Shown: positions 46,301 through 57,400 of the stretch, piece after piece
How the letters are laid out: each line of letters begins with the position of its first letter
Position numbering within the stretch: position 1 is the stretch's first letter
DNA from: Parietaria judaica
Lineage: Eukaryota > Streptophyta > Magnoliopsida > Rosales > Urticaceae
Length of the DNA stretch: 64,000 bases
NCBI GenBank assembly: GCA_954871525.1
Contig: OX940866.1
Coordinates: 12,547,001-12,611,000, forward strand
Reading direction: 5' to 3'
Notes under the pieces: generated by a model
Told to the model about the DNA's origin: nothing
Databases searched by the model: none
Seen by the model: the letters and a program-made list of their open reading frames with translations, nothing else
Program-made: the position numbers and the translations under genes

Positions 46301-49300
46301 AAATAAAATAAAAAATAAAAATAAATAAAAAATTATTAAAGAACATAAAGAATTTACAAAAAATTACCAAGGCTGATTATTTGTAAATCTCCTATCACAT
46401 AAGGAGAAGTCCGAAGGCTCTCCAATAGTCTCTGAATCCCCAAATCTTTTACACAACCATCAGCTGACTCAGTCCCGTCCTCTTCTACACTTGCATCCTC
46501 ATCGTCATCGACACTAATTCCATTTTGCAGTCGTAGCATTCTTTTTGGGAGCTTTTGCTCACTCAAATACCTGATTAGAACATTGTTATTCAGGAAATAA
46601 AAAGATTTGATTGAATAAGATATAAGATCCATACTTCAGTTCAGTGTAAAGATAGATGAAACAGGGTTACTGAATCCACCAACAAAAACTTAGTAGTGAT
46701 ACCATACAAGGGCGGAACAGAAATTGACGATTGACACCATACAATCCAACAATGTATTTAATATGCATTAAAGTAGAACCTTCAGTTCAAATACCATGCA
46801 ATAAATGGTACCAAATTCACTGTGTAAACTTACATTTTCGCTTCTTCCAAGCCTCTGATAAAATGCTGATTTTTGCATTTTAGATGGAAGGAAGAAATGA
46901 GTCCCCTAAGAAATGAGATGATCTGCTTCACTCTTATCCTGGATAAAAGAAACTATCAATATCAGAATCTGGGGATACTTTGAAATTCCACCATTATTAG
47001 ACAAAGAAGTAGAAGAGGGGAAGGCATCTTTTAGATCTTGAGAAACAACAAAACCTTGCAAAATCATGGGTACCAAAAAATTGTACTGGAACTGATTTTC
47101 CTCCTGCCGTTCTGCTTAAGCCTTTGCGGTCAACAGTAAGTGATTCATCGATAACAATTGCTGGCCACATAGCATGACCTTAACCAGATAAAGTTGTAAA
47201 AAAAATTAATAGAAATCTTTAGTTTGGGTGATCAATTATACAGATCAGTTCTTATACACGAGAAAAAATAATTCTACAGCGCTGAAAGAAACTCCAAGTT
47301 CTAGAGAGTAGATATGAAAGATACTTCAATATAGGTATGCGATGCAATTTGGATAGTTGACCATTTAGGGAATAAATTAACACCCCTGACTCTTTTTGCA
47401 AATTGAAAAAAGTTGTGAAGCAGTCATTTCACGAGGCTAGAACTCAAAAATAGTTCTATGCCATAAAAATCTAAACTTTATAATACAGGCACACTCATAG
47501 TTTCGTAGGATTCATCATCACCTTAACTGCAATTCACTCAAATGATATGGAATGAAGTTTGAGAATCAAAAGCAGAAGAGAAAATAAAACTTTATTTACA
47601 CATTTAAACCAGATGTTCCAAGTGTCAAATGTCATTCAAACCAAAGCATTCATGTTATATTTATTATTATTATCCTAAGTGAATAGCACTTTGATTATTT
47701 GGATGTGATATTGGTAACAAATATTGCATACCAAAATTTTGATGGTAAAAGAACATACCAGTAAGCTTGGCCCATATGATATCCCCGGCATCCACTTCTT
47801 GGCAGTCATCTAAACTTGCAGCCAAGACAACCATCTCTTCATAATCGTAGACATCGTTGTCTTCACTACTAGGGCAGAAGCTCAAATTCAGATTCTCCAT
47901 ATCTTCACGAGAAATGTTAAATTTGATTCTCTCATTTGAAAGAATCAAGTTTTCCTCATCCCCGTCTTGATATTGAACCTGCATTCAATTCTCATCAAGG
48001 TCAATCCCTACTCTTATCTTCAAAAGTTCCAAAGATACCATTATAATACGAAAATTATATACAAAATTATCTAGACACCTTATGCTGATTTGTCTCGGTA
48101 CAATATCCTACAACTTGGCCCGAATACCAGTCAGCATCCAGTGGCCAATAAACCTGTAACCACACAAACATAAATGAACTTATTAAGCAGTGCAACAGTA
48201 AGCTTAACATATAGTGAGAACGTTGGGGCAAAACGCACGCTTACCTTGCATTTTAATCCAAAGAATGAGTTTGGATCAGCGCCATCAAAGGACAACCTAT
48301 TAATGAAGAAAAAAAAAGAGCATCATACTTCACCCTTTTACTAAACATCCAAAATCATTTCATTGTTTCTTCCACATTTAACAACTTGCCACTACAATTC
48401 TCACATATACTGCCATGAAAATTCCTTCAATAAACCCAACAAAAAAATGTATTACGCAATCAATTAATTCCATTCAAATTACTACCAAAACCTCAGAAAC
48501 AAAGCTTTCATATCATAAGAGCATCAGAACTTGCTTATAACAACACATGATTTACATTAATTCAATTCATTTCGGCTTCCGAAAAATTGAGGACATGTAT
48601 GTACCTATGAACCAAATATTCAATCTTTATATCTATCAAACATTACTCTTTTCAAGCATTATAGCAAGCATTTCAGGGTGTCTAAACCCTACAGCAGAAA
48701 GCCATACCTGACCCATCGTTTTGTAGCAGCCGAATCTGACGAAACCTTCCCGGCAATGCCGTTCTCCTTCGGACCAGGTCTTGTCCTTGAATTCTTCTCT
48801 CTGCTCTTCCCGCCGGAGTGGTGATTCCGGCAATCCCGCAACCTCGGCCTATCCAAACTAGACAACACCTCAGTATCCACGCCTAGTTTCGCCAGCTCTC
48901 CAATCATCCCCAGTTTCCCCTTCGCCGTCTTTGCCTTCTTCCTAGAGCCACCGTCGTCGGAAGTCCCCGAGCCCTTCCTCGCGACAAGCGAGTCGTAGTC
49001 GGCGGCACGGGGCTTCTTGGAGCGCCTCCGTGAGTAAACATTGACGATCGGCGGCCTCTTTGCACCGGAATGAGGAGCGACCGACTGCGGATGCTTCCTC
49101 TCGGAGCCACCTCCTGCCTCGGAGCAGTCATCATCGTCGCCGCTGCAGACGCGGCTTTCGACTGCAATGACGACTTTGCGAGCCTTAACTTTCTTGGACA
49201 TGACGCCGGAGGAGCCACTGGCGGCGGCGGAGGAGGGGGAAGAGAAAGGCGATGTGGTGGAGTAAACTTGGTCGAGAGGGACGTACCTCACCGGAGCTCC

Positions 49301-49360
49301 GGCGACGGTGTGGACGTCGGTGTCGGTGTCGGTGTCGCCGTCGTCTGGGCTGAACGCCAT
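40399..49360 (-). CDS. ATX1/ATX2-like: Trithorax-type histone H3K4 methyltransferase, ATX1/ATX2 class
   Basis: Twenty-four exons: 49360-48708, 48296-48245, 48153-48079, 47978-47759, 47178-47055, 46938-46834, 46570-46368, 45998-45906, 45797-45700, 44927-44757, 44524-44384, 44059-44012, 43843-43726, 43644-43579, 43506-43445, 43123-43067, 42950-42882, 42757-42559, 42005-41721, 41496-41435, 41349-41272, 41086-40991, 40727-40624, 40540-40399. All splice GT-AG in phase and total 3321 nt (1106 aa), close to known ATX1/2. Domains: PWWP (~325-390, [20 protein letters not shown]), FYRN (~460-510), FYRC (~515-560), PHD (CSVCHMDE...[12 protein letters not shown], ~638-690), extended PHD (~693-785), SET (~947-1065, [30 protein letters not shown]) and post-SET ([10 protein letters not shown]). 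Conserved SET residues are intact. It should methylate H3K4 in chromatin. Start is MAFSPDDGD; in-frame upstream Mets exist (49399, 49483). ATX1 versus ATX2 is undecided. Confidence 0.94.
43357..43381 (+). repeat. Poly(A) tract in an intron of the SET-domain gene
   Basis: A run of about 25 A follows AT-rich sequence in the intron between exons 15 and 16. It could be the tail of a retroposed fragment in plus orientation; no matching TSD or recognisable body was found. Confidence 0.4.
44928..45699 (-). other. Large intron 9 of the SET-domain gene
   Basis: 772 bp with a G+C-rich patch (45230-45345, GGTCTGGGCGACGAAG, GGGCCACGGTGGCGGGCC) that stands out from other introns and may be an insertion. 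No coding frame fits the protein here. Confidence 0.45.
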
Positions 49361-49500
49361 GGATTGCTGAGAGGAGCTGATTAGGGTTTGAGGGAGTGAG
49401 AATCGCATTTGCGTTCTTCCATGGTTTGGAGAGAGAGAGGGTTTCCCGCCTGATGTCTGCCTCTCTCTCTGCCACCAAACCAAAGGGAACGAAAAAAGGA

Positions 49501-49530
<30 letters not shown>
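49361..49530 (-). promoter_or_regulatory. 5' leader and AT-rich core promoter of the SET-domain gene
   Basis: Upstream of the start is a GA-rich leader (minus: CTCTCTCTC, 49429-49470) and then an (AT)n run (49501-49528) that could serve as TATA-like promoter. No discrete TATA consensus can be singled out. Confidence 0.4.
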
Positions 49531-49532
<2 letters not shown>

Positions 49533-50299
49533 AGAATTGGCCGAAAGACCTCGGTTGATATGTAGTTTGTTTGGACTGTGGACTTTGGGTCATTATATCC
49601 CGTAATCTCTTTTATATTTATTTTATCGCCCTGCGATTCTTATTCATTTTTTACCCAGTATTTTATAAAATTACTAATTTGCTCTTTGGTAGCTGAGCGG
49701 TTTATTTATTACATTTTCTTTTAGGGTTTTTTTTTTCAAACATCTCCTCGCTTCTTTTCCGTGATTACTTCACTTCGAGGCTTTCTATTCTCAAGATCAT
49801 CTCTTCCGACTCTGAACGTTTTTCTCTTCGATCGTAATCCAAACATACTTTCGTTCTTCAGTTCTGTTCATTCTGGTTCGAGAACTACTTCGAGCAACGA
49901 GGCTTTCATCTCTTTGCTTTCCCGACGAAGGACAATCCTTTCAGCGACGAGTTTCTCTGATCATCGTCTTCATCATAAATGGAGGTAAATGTTTATTCTT
50001 TGAGAAACCTATGTTTTGAGAAGTGTTTTGACTCGTAATGGTGTTAGGGTTTACTTATTTTACATGCAATACTATACTATGTGGTTTACGAAGAAGAACG
50101 AGTGTAGGGTTGGTTCTCTACCTATTTCAGCAATACTGCTATCTATTTACGCTCCGTTATTTAAAACCGCTAGCAGTTCGCCGTTAGTCCGTATATACTG
50201 CATTACTGCTATGTTTTTTAGAATTCCCGCTAGCTATCTATTTCATCCCGTTGTATATTACCGCTAGCGGTTTGCTGTTCTGCATTAGCGCTATGTATA
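49531..50299. other. Intergenic region between the SET-domain gene and an LTR element
   Basis: A CT-rich plus-strand stretch (49735-49985) rises to ATGGAG|GTAAATG at 49979-49990, which resembles a 5' UTR, ATG and splice donor. No downstream exon could be found before the LTR element. Short repeats of CCGCTAGC / GCTAGCGG occur at 50165-50270. Confidence 0.4.
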
Positions 50300-50552
50300 A
50301 TAGAAATTAATCTAGTTATGATTTGTTTCCTGGGCCCTTGAACAATTTGAAGATGGCGTGATGCTCTTTTTGCAGTAAAAGTACCAAACTTTCTAGTGAA
50401 TTTTCTCGGGCTGAGCCTTGTTGACTTTTTGGGCCGGGTACCGTTGACTTTTTGTGGCGGGCCCGGGTCGTTTTTGCGGGCTTTTTGGCCTCTTAGTTGC
50501 ATTTTTTGGGCTGGACCTTAATTTTTCTGAGCTCGGAAAAATACCCATAACA
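50300..50552 (-). repeat. Truncated 3' LTR
   Basis: It matches 52546-52799 (GGGCCCTTGAACAATTTGAA, TTTTTGCAGTAAAAGTACCA, TTTTTCTGAGCTCGGAAAAA, ACCCATAACA) with a ~20-bp indel and several substitutions. Homology fades left of about 50300. Confidence 0.8.
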
Positions 50553-50645
50553 TTATCCCCCCCAGTTTTTTGGATGGTTTTGCCTTGCGAAAAACTATTT
50601 TTTCTTTGTTGCGGGATTTTTCAATATGCGCTTTTAGAAGATATA

Positions 50646-50916
50646 TGGGGGCGTCTCCTGGGTTTATACTTCGTGTATGCTGATGGGGGCGTTCCGCGAG
50701 ACAACCTTGCTCTTTTTACGTCTACAATCGTGAGGACTTTCCCCGGAGATCACCTACTGTTTGACGGGGGTGTTCCATAAATAACCCCCCAGCCACGTTT
50801 TGCGTTATAGGTTCGGTGTCTTTTGGAATGGCCTACCAATCTGCGCTTACGAGCGCTGTCCCGAAAGATAACCTGCCATATTTTTTCTGAAAAACAGAGA
50901 GCTTGAGAGCTCTTTC

Positions 50917-50968
<52 letters not shown>

Positions 50969-51178
50969 GCGTCTCGAGGGGTAACACTCTGTGTATGCTG
51001 ACAGGGGCACTCCGTGAGATAACCTTACCGTTTCACGTCCACGATCGCGGGGAATTTCTTCGGAGATCACCTACCGTTTCGACGGGGGCGTTCCAAAGAT
51101 AACCTCCTCAGCCACGTTTGCATTTGCAGGTTCGGTGTCTTTTGGAATAACCTTCCGCTTTGCGTTTACAGGTGCTTA
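50646..51178. repeat. ~320-bp duplication inside the minus-strand LTR element
   Basis: 50646-50862 and 50968-51178 share GGGGGCGTCTC, TGTATGCTGA, GGAGATCACCTAC, GACGGGGGYGTTCC, CAGCCACGTTT and GGTTCGGTGTCTTTTGGAAT in order. An (AT)n run (50920-50967) sits between them. Confidence 0.85.
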
Positions 51179-51741
51179 ATGGCGATTTTGTAGAAGATAA
51201 GCTTACTTGGGGAATCGTTATTGGCGGTTCCCGAAGTTAATCGTCGAATTTTTTCAACGAGCTTTTCGGTGTTGTCATCGAGTTTTGGACTTTGATCATC
51301 GTCTTCCCTGATCAGCCATTTGCGGCGTGACGGAGTTCCACATTTTTTCTCTGTGCTGATTGAGTGACCTTTTTGGTCTTTAACGCGCGCTTTTGAAGAG
51401 TGATTTCTGATGAACGATGACAGCGTAACAACGTTTGTTGGTGTTGCGTCAAAAAATCATACCAGTTTGATGTGACTTAGACAAGGCTTGAGGTTGCTGG
51501 CATCGTTAAGGCGACCGATATTAACTTCGTGGAGGCTCGACGGTGGCGAGCCGTGGTTAGGGGTTTGCACGGCGAGAGTTCTGGTGACTTCGCGGTGGCG
51601 CAGCGGAGGCCACGTCGGTGGCGTGTGTTTCTTGTATTTGGTGTGGAGCGACCGTGACGGTTCTGAGGTCATTGAGTGACTGGGACGGTTCTTAGGTCGT
51701 TTGATGTGCTGGTAGGGACTCGAGGCTTGAACTTGTTGGGA

Positions 51742-51761
51742 GCCCCTCCTTCTAGCGCCAA
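51742..51761 (-). other. Primer binding site of the minus-strand LTR element
   Basis: Minus-strand TGGCGCTAGAAGGAGGGGCT begins a few bases after the LTR end, the expected location. Confidence 0.6.
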
Positions 51762-51763
51762 AT

Positions 51764-52799
51764 TGTTGACGCCACAAAATGGATCAAACACAGTAGCGGT
51801 CCATGTCTCGATAATGGGCCGGGCCCATCGCCGTTTGTTGACTTTTCTTAGGCTTGGGGCTTAGTCTTTGGAGGAGTCAGGGGGATGATGATATATGATG
51901 CCGCACCTCGTCGCTTTATAGCAAGGCTGCCTACGTACCCGGTTTACCGGGATCAGTTCATCATGTAGTTCAAAGTGGGTGTTGGGAGATACGTTCCTGG
52001 GCTTGTCTTGGCAAGCCGGGAGCTGACGGTGGAGACGGGGGTCGGTCGATGCTCGGACCTCGATCTTCCTATCTTTGGAGAGTCGGGGATTCCCCCGGCG
52101 TCTTTTCTTTAGCTAGCTTCTCCGCCTCTATCTCTGGGAGTCGGGGATTCCTCCGGCGCCTTCTCTCGAAGTAGCTTCTCCGCCTGTATCTCTGGGGAGT
52201 CGGGGATACTTCTGGCGCCTTCTCTCTGGGTAGCTTCTCCGTCTCTATCTCTGGGGAGTCGAGGATTCTTCCGGCGCCTTCTCTCTAGGTAGTTTCTCCG
52301 TCTTTATCTCTGGGGAGTCGAGGATTATTTCGGCGCCTTCTCTCTAGGTAGCTCTTCCTCTCCGACGTTAGTCGAGTATTTAAACCGGATATATAAGAGA
52401 GAAAACATATTTATATAGATATAGAGAGTGTTTTTGTGAGTTGATCTGAGTCTATCTGAGTTGCTCGGAGTTGTTATGAGTTGCCGTTTGATTGAAATGA
52501 AGCTCCTATTTATAGGAGAGTTCAGGGATCTACTAGAAATTATTAATAACTTTCTCGGGCCCTTGAACAATTTGAATATTGCTTGGCACGATGGCGCGAT
52601 GGTGTGATGCTTTTTTGCAGTAAAAGTACCAAATTTTCTACTGACTTTTCTCGGGCCGAACCTTGTTGACTTTTTGGGCCGGGTCCCATTGACTTTTTTG
52701 TGGCGGGCCCGGGTCATTTTTGCGGGCTTTTTGGCCTCTTAGTTGCATTTTTTTGGGCTGGGCCTTAATTTTTCTGAGCTCGGAAAAATACCCATAACA
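51764..52799 (-). repeat. Complete 5' LTR of the minus-strand element (1036 bp)
   Basis: In plus coordinates it starts TGTTGACGCC and ends CCCATAACA, so on the minus strand it reads TGTTATGGG...GGCGTCAACA. It contains a TATA box (minus, TATAAATAGGAG near 52505), five ~60-bp tandem repeats and the minus-strand motif GGGTACGTAGGCAGCC near 51927. Confidence 0.8.
52065..52367. repeat. ~60-bp tandem repeat within the LTR, five copies
   Basis: Units of the form TATCTCTGGGGAGTCGGGGA...GGCGCCTTCTCTC...GTAGCTTCTCCGCC start near 52066, 52127, 52186, 52246 and 52306. They are diverged by several bases each. Confidence 0.9.
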
Positions 52800-54402
52800 G
52801 TAAGCTTCAATAAACCCTAAGTTATCAAGAATTTCGTAGCTTTTCAAACCTTTAGAATTAGGGGATAATATATTGCATAGTTAAAACCCGTGAAAATTCG
52901 CATATTTCAATCGTTTAGAGTTAAGGAAATACCTAAAAATTTAATATTTTGTGTTTTCATGCCCGATAATATTAGACTATTTTGTATAGTGTGTTTAGTT
53001 TCATCCATCAGATTTGTGTATAATACGCCATTTCTTTACAAATTTGTATGTTCTGACTTATTGTAGATTAATATCTCATTGATTTCTCCTCATTGTTTAA
53101 TATCTCATCAACTAAACATATTTAGACAACGATGCATCATCATAGCATTTAAGTATATTTATTTTTCTTTTAAAAAATATCTTTATTTATGCAAGAAAAT
53201 TTTACCAACTTTTTTTTCACCATTAATTTTTAGGCAATTTTCTCTATGATTTTACAAGTTAACCTAAATATTACAGCATTTCATTTCACATTATCATATT
53301 CCCAAAAAAATCTTACTATTTTTGGAAGTTTAATCTTCGCCTATTTATATATATATAAATAATGTTAAAACGAAAAAAAATTTGAGTACACAACACCTCA
53401 TGGTCTGAACTCTTAAACTCTTAATTAAAGCCACAAGAACTTTGCATTTGTCCGAGTAAGAAAATAGTCAAATACGAGCAGCGTTTTATATAAATGAGAA
53501 TAAACTTGATGAATACTTTAGAATAATTTTTAAGATATATTTAAGTTCATAAATGTTAAATTGTCTATTTACTAGTGTCTATAAAATAATAAATTATTAA
53601 CTCAATTATAATTTATTGAGGTTCTAGGTTAATAAATTCTTTTTCTATTGAGCTTGTAAGACGTAAAATACACCAATAACTATCAAAAAAGATTAATTGA
53701 TTTGCTCATTGATAATTTTAAAAGATAATAATACTCTCAAGAAGATAATTGAAATTTAAAATTCAAAATCCACAAATATGTAAATAAATAAACATGAAAT
53801 GTATTACAAATAGCAGCAAGCAACCCTTAGAGCTCTCTGCAATACTCCCAACTCGAATGAACAAATATTACAGCATCATCAAAAATAGCATCTCCTAAAT
53901 AACTCGAACAGAAAAAAATAAAAAGTAAAAAAGATTTATAAATATTGTCTAAACCCCGAAATTAATAAATACAATCACTTTTCACTCACTAGATGATGAT
54001 GATGATGCCCTTATAAAATGGCACGATGATGAAAGGAACCCGGTTGCTAAACCGGCAACCGAAAGTAGATCCAAGTTCCTAATAAACCAATAGATATTTG
54101 TGCAAAAAAGAACTTTCAAATGCGCAACCGAGGAAGAAAGAAAAAAATAAAAAATTTAAACGATGAAAAAAGGGTGAGACGAGCATGTTCTTCCCTAGAA
54201 CAGTCAATCTCACACGACGACCAAGCCCGAGCCTGAGGCCAAGGAAATGCCGCCTCTGACAATCTCTCGTTCGCCTAATTCACAACTCTCAATCTCTGAA
54301 TTGGCAGACAGACTCTTTGTCTAAACCATTATCAAAAGAATGGAAAGAAGAACACACCAAGCAAAATTTTAGCCACGAACCGGTGGCGTCGATTGCGACA
54401 TA
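52800..54402. other. Intergenic region downstream of the importin gene
   Basis: AT-rich, with no ORF over 60 codons of note. The rightmost few hundred bases (about 54000-54402) are less AT-rich and are probably the minus-strand 3' UTR of the importin gene. Confidence 0.45.
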
Positions 54403-57400
54403 TTACAAACCAGCACCGGCTGCCGCCTTCTCCATTTTCTCCTTCTCGATCTCTACTCTTCTCTGGTCAGCGTGCTGAGCAACTCCGTTTGCCAGAGCCT
54501 GGTATGTGAAGTCCAGTGTCTGCGTGAGGTTCTGGAACCTCACGGGATCTGTTGCTTGCATGGCTTCAAAATGGGAAAGTGAATCAATCAAATAGGCCAC
54601 GCAAGATATTCGACCAGTGAAAAGAGATGTGCTAGTTCGCTTACCATTGACCGAATCCACAAAGAAAATGAAAGGGTCGACGTCGTCGAGTGGTGATTGC
54701 AACTCCTCATCATCACTGTAGTCGTCATCTGAGTCGTCATCGTCTTCGTCGTTTAGTTTGAAAGACTTAGCCTGTTTTCAACAAAGGATTATGAACACAA
54801 GTATGCGCGTGGTGAGAGGGTACGCTACATGCAAACCCACAAATTATTGATCAAAATTTCATTTATGCATACCGAGTTTAATCAGCATATCAAGATCCTT
54901 TTTTGCTACCAACTTAATTTTATTGATCTAGTGTTCATTTCCATAATTATGCTTACTTTACTAGCTATGCATGTAAAACTTAAAGGGCATCAAAATCCAT
55001 ACACGTTAGGGAATTTATCGAAAGAGAGGAAGTTTGGGATCAACTAGAGAGAACTAAAAATGTCATAAATAGATATCGGGTTTAGGAAAATAAAAAAATC
55101 ATAAAATGAAGGCCTTAACCCACACCTGAGCAGCTAATTTTTGAAGTTTGATGCTATCAGCTTCATCCCCATCCTCAGCATCGACTCCCATCTCTCTGTC
55201 AGACCCATCACCATCTTCATCGTCATCGTCAGTTTGGAATCCATCCATCTCGTCGTCATCTTCAGCTTCTTCTTCTTTTGCAGCTTCTGTCCCAAGTTCA
55301 ATAAACTCCACATCAAATTTGCAAAATTGTTCCAATTATCCAAATAAAAATGGTTAATAATGACAGTAAATTATTACGGGAAGTTGCTTATTCGACTAAT
55401 TTACTTTCTTATTTCTTATAAATTTTAAATATTTGTATGCACTGTACGTACACCAAGAAAAGAAAGGGAGAGGAAGTGACCTGCAATTTGATTTTTGTAA
55501 GCAACCAACAGATCAAGCGTTGCCTTAAAAACACGCTGTAAAGCGTCCACAGATATCAGCTCAACGGGAAGTCCCAGCAGAGATGTCAATCCCAAGCAGC
55601 AAACTTTCTTATCATGTTCCCTGAAGCAAAATAATTAGTGGTAAATAATTAATGGGGAAAAAGAGAAAAGTGTAAAGAGAGGAAATAGATGATACAAATG
55701 TAGAGATTGTTGCCACACTACCTCCTGAAGTTCGCTCGCGCACCACTTTTTTTAACTTGTTGAAGCATCTGTAACCAAAGACCAAAGATTTCCGTGGCTA
55801 CACCAAACTTCTGCAGTATGCTGAGCGTTAATGCGGCATTGTAATATAGAGCATCCGCAATCTGAGACAAGACAAAACAAAAAAAAAAAACACGTGTAAT
55901 CTGCATTAGCATAAAACCACAAGCAATAAGACGGCCATTTACGAAATAGTAATATTCAGGGCCCAAGGGAACTTTGACCAAATTGAAATTTAATATTACG
56001 AGAACTCTAAACAGCGTGAAAACTTATAATATATACTGTCATATCAAGAACTTAAACATGTCCTTCCAGAACAAGATATGATGACTCACAGGCACTCATG
56101 GCATTCAAAGCAGTTTGAGTTATATAATTATTGTAGTAAAACTGCAGCTCAATAATTGTTGACGTGCGGTACAGTAAAAGTGTCGAATATGGCATACAGT
56201 ACGATTCTTCTCATAGTGTTTCATCACATCAATCACATCACAAATTCTTAAATTGTGAACAGATCAGTCATGCAAAACCAACAGTGGACTTGCAAACACA
56301 AGTTTTTCTATAAATGGAGAAAACGTATAAAGCTTAGATAGATAGCACATACCACTTGAATAAGGAGACATTTAAGGTATGGTTTTTCAGATCGATGCAG
56401 CCGATCGACTGTAATTCTGAGATATGGCTCAACCCAATGATCAACCTGCCCTTTACAATTCTGAAAGACTACTTGAATGAGTTTTGGCGCGGGCTCGATA
56501 TCACTGTCTTCCATATTTTTATCTGCCATGACCTGAGACATTAAAACAATATATCACCATAGTTAAATTTCCAACAATTGAACGTGTCCACGTGTGCATG
56601 CTTTTCAGTGTAAAAATTTATGTGGACTCACAGTTGATATCATATTCCAAAGCCCTTGCTGGTAATCAGGATCTTTACACGAGAGGAAATGTGCAGTCCC
56701 CCTCGATACATAATTGTCCAGAGGTACCAAAATATCTGCAGGAGATCGAGGACACAATTTTGTGGGCATTGTCAGTGTTGCAATGTAGTAAGTATGTACA
56801 GAAGGGTTCAAAATGACTGAGCATCAGCACATGTAGCAATCTTTTACTCAGACAATTTATTTTCTACCGGCTAAGTTACTATAACAATTTTTACTCACTG
56901 AAATATTCTAAGAAGTAAAGACGTTAAGTACCGAAAGAGACAAGATAGATGGAAAAAACAGCATTACGTACTTGGAAAAAAATCAATAGCCCACTCTGCT
57001 AGCGCTTCCATCATCAACGGCCAAAGAGACCACATCTCAAGGGAGATTGTAGGAGAGAAAAATGTCATGTATGACACGATTTCCAAAACCTCTTCAAAAA
57101 CCTCTGTGATGACATAAATTAAAAATGAATCACTGTTAAAGAAAAGCTAATAACATCAAGGTTTAATCTTTCTGAACCTGAAGAATATAAAGCATGTGAA
57201 TTCTAATTTTATATTACAGTCATGAGTGCAAGCAGATGAGTAATCATCCAGAAATAAAGGGAATATATACCATATTTAACTACACATAAATTACTCCAAA
57301 GTTCCACTGCTTTTATCCTTGGCTTCTAACAAAGTGGTTCTGAATGCCCCAAAATTTGTAAAAGACATACTATCTTCAGATCAATATACATCAATAATTT

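Larger units (their letters stand above)
50300..52799 (-). mobile_element. Short non-autonomous LTR element (minus), 3' LTR truncated
   Basis: The right (5') LTR is complete (51764-52799). On the minus strand its end is followed by TTTGGCGCTAGAAGGAGGGGC, a PBS of the type used by Tat-like gypsy elements. A PPT of seven G (minus) abuts the left LTR at 50553. The left LTR is only about 250 bp (50300-50552) and corresponds to the first part of the full LTR; the rest is replaced by unrelated sequence. The internal region (50564-51741) has no gag or pol but a ~320-bp duplication. Without its full 3' LTR no TSD can be checked. Confidence 0.8.

Noticed and set aside
48904..49478. Alternative-frame ORFs of ~100 codons across exon 1 of the SET-domain gene
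   Set aside because: Shadows in a GC-rich exon; the chosen frame leads through all 24 exons.
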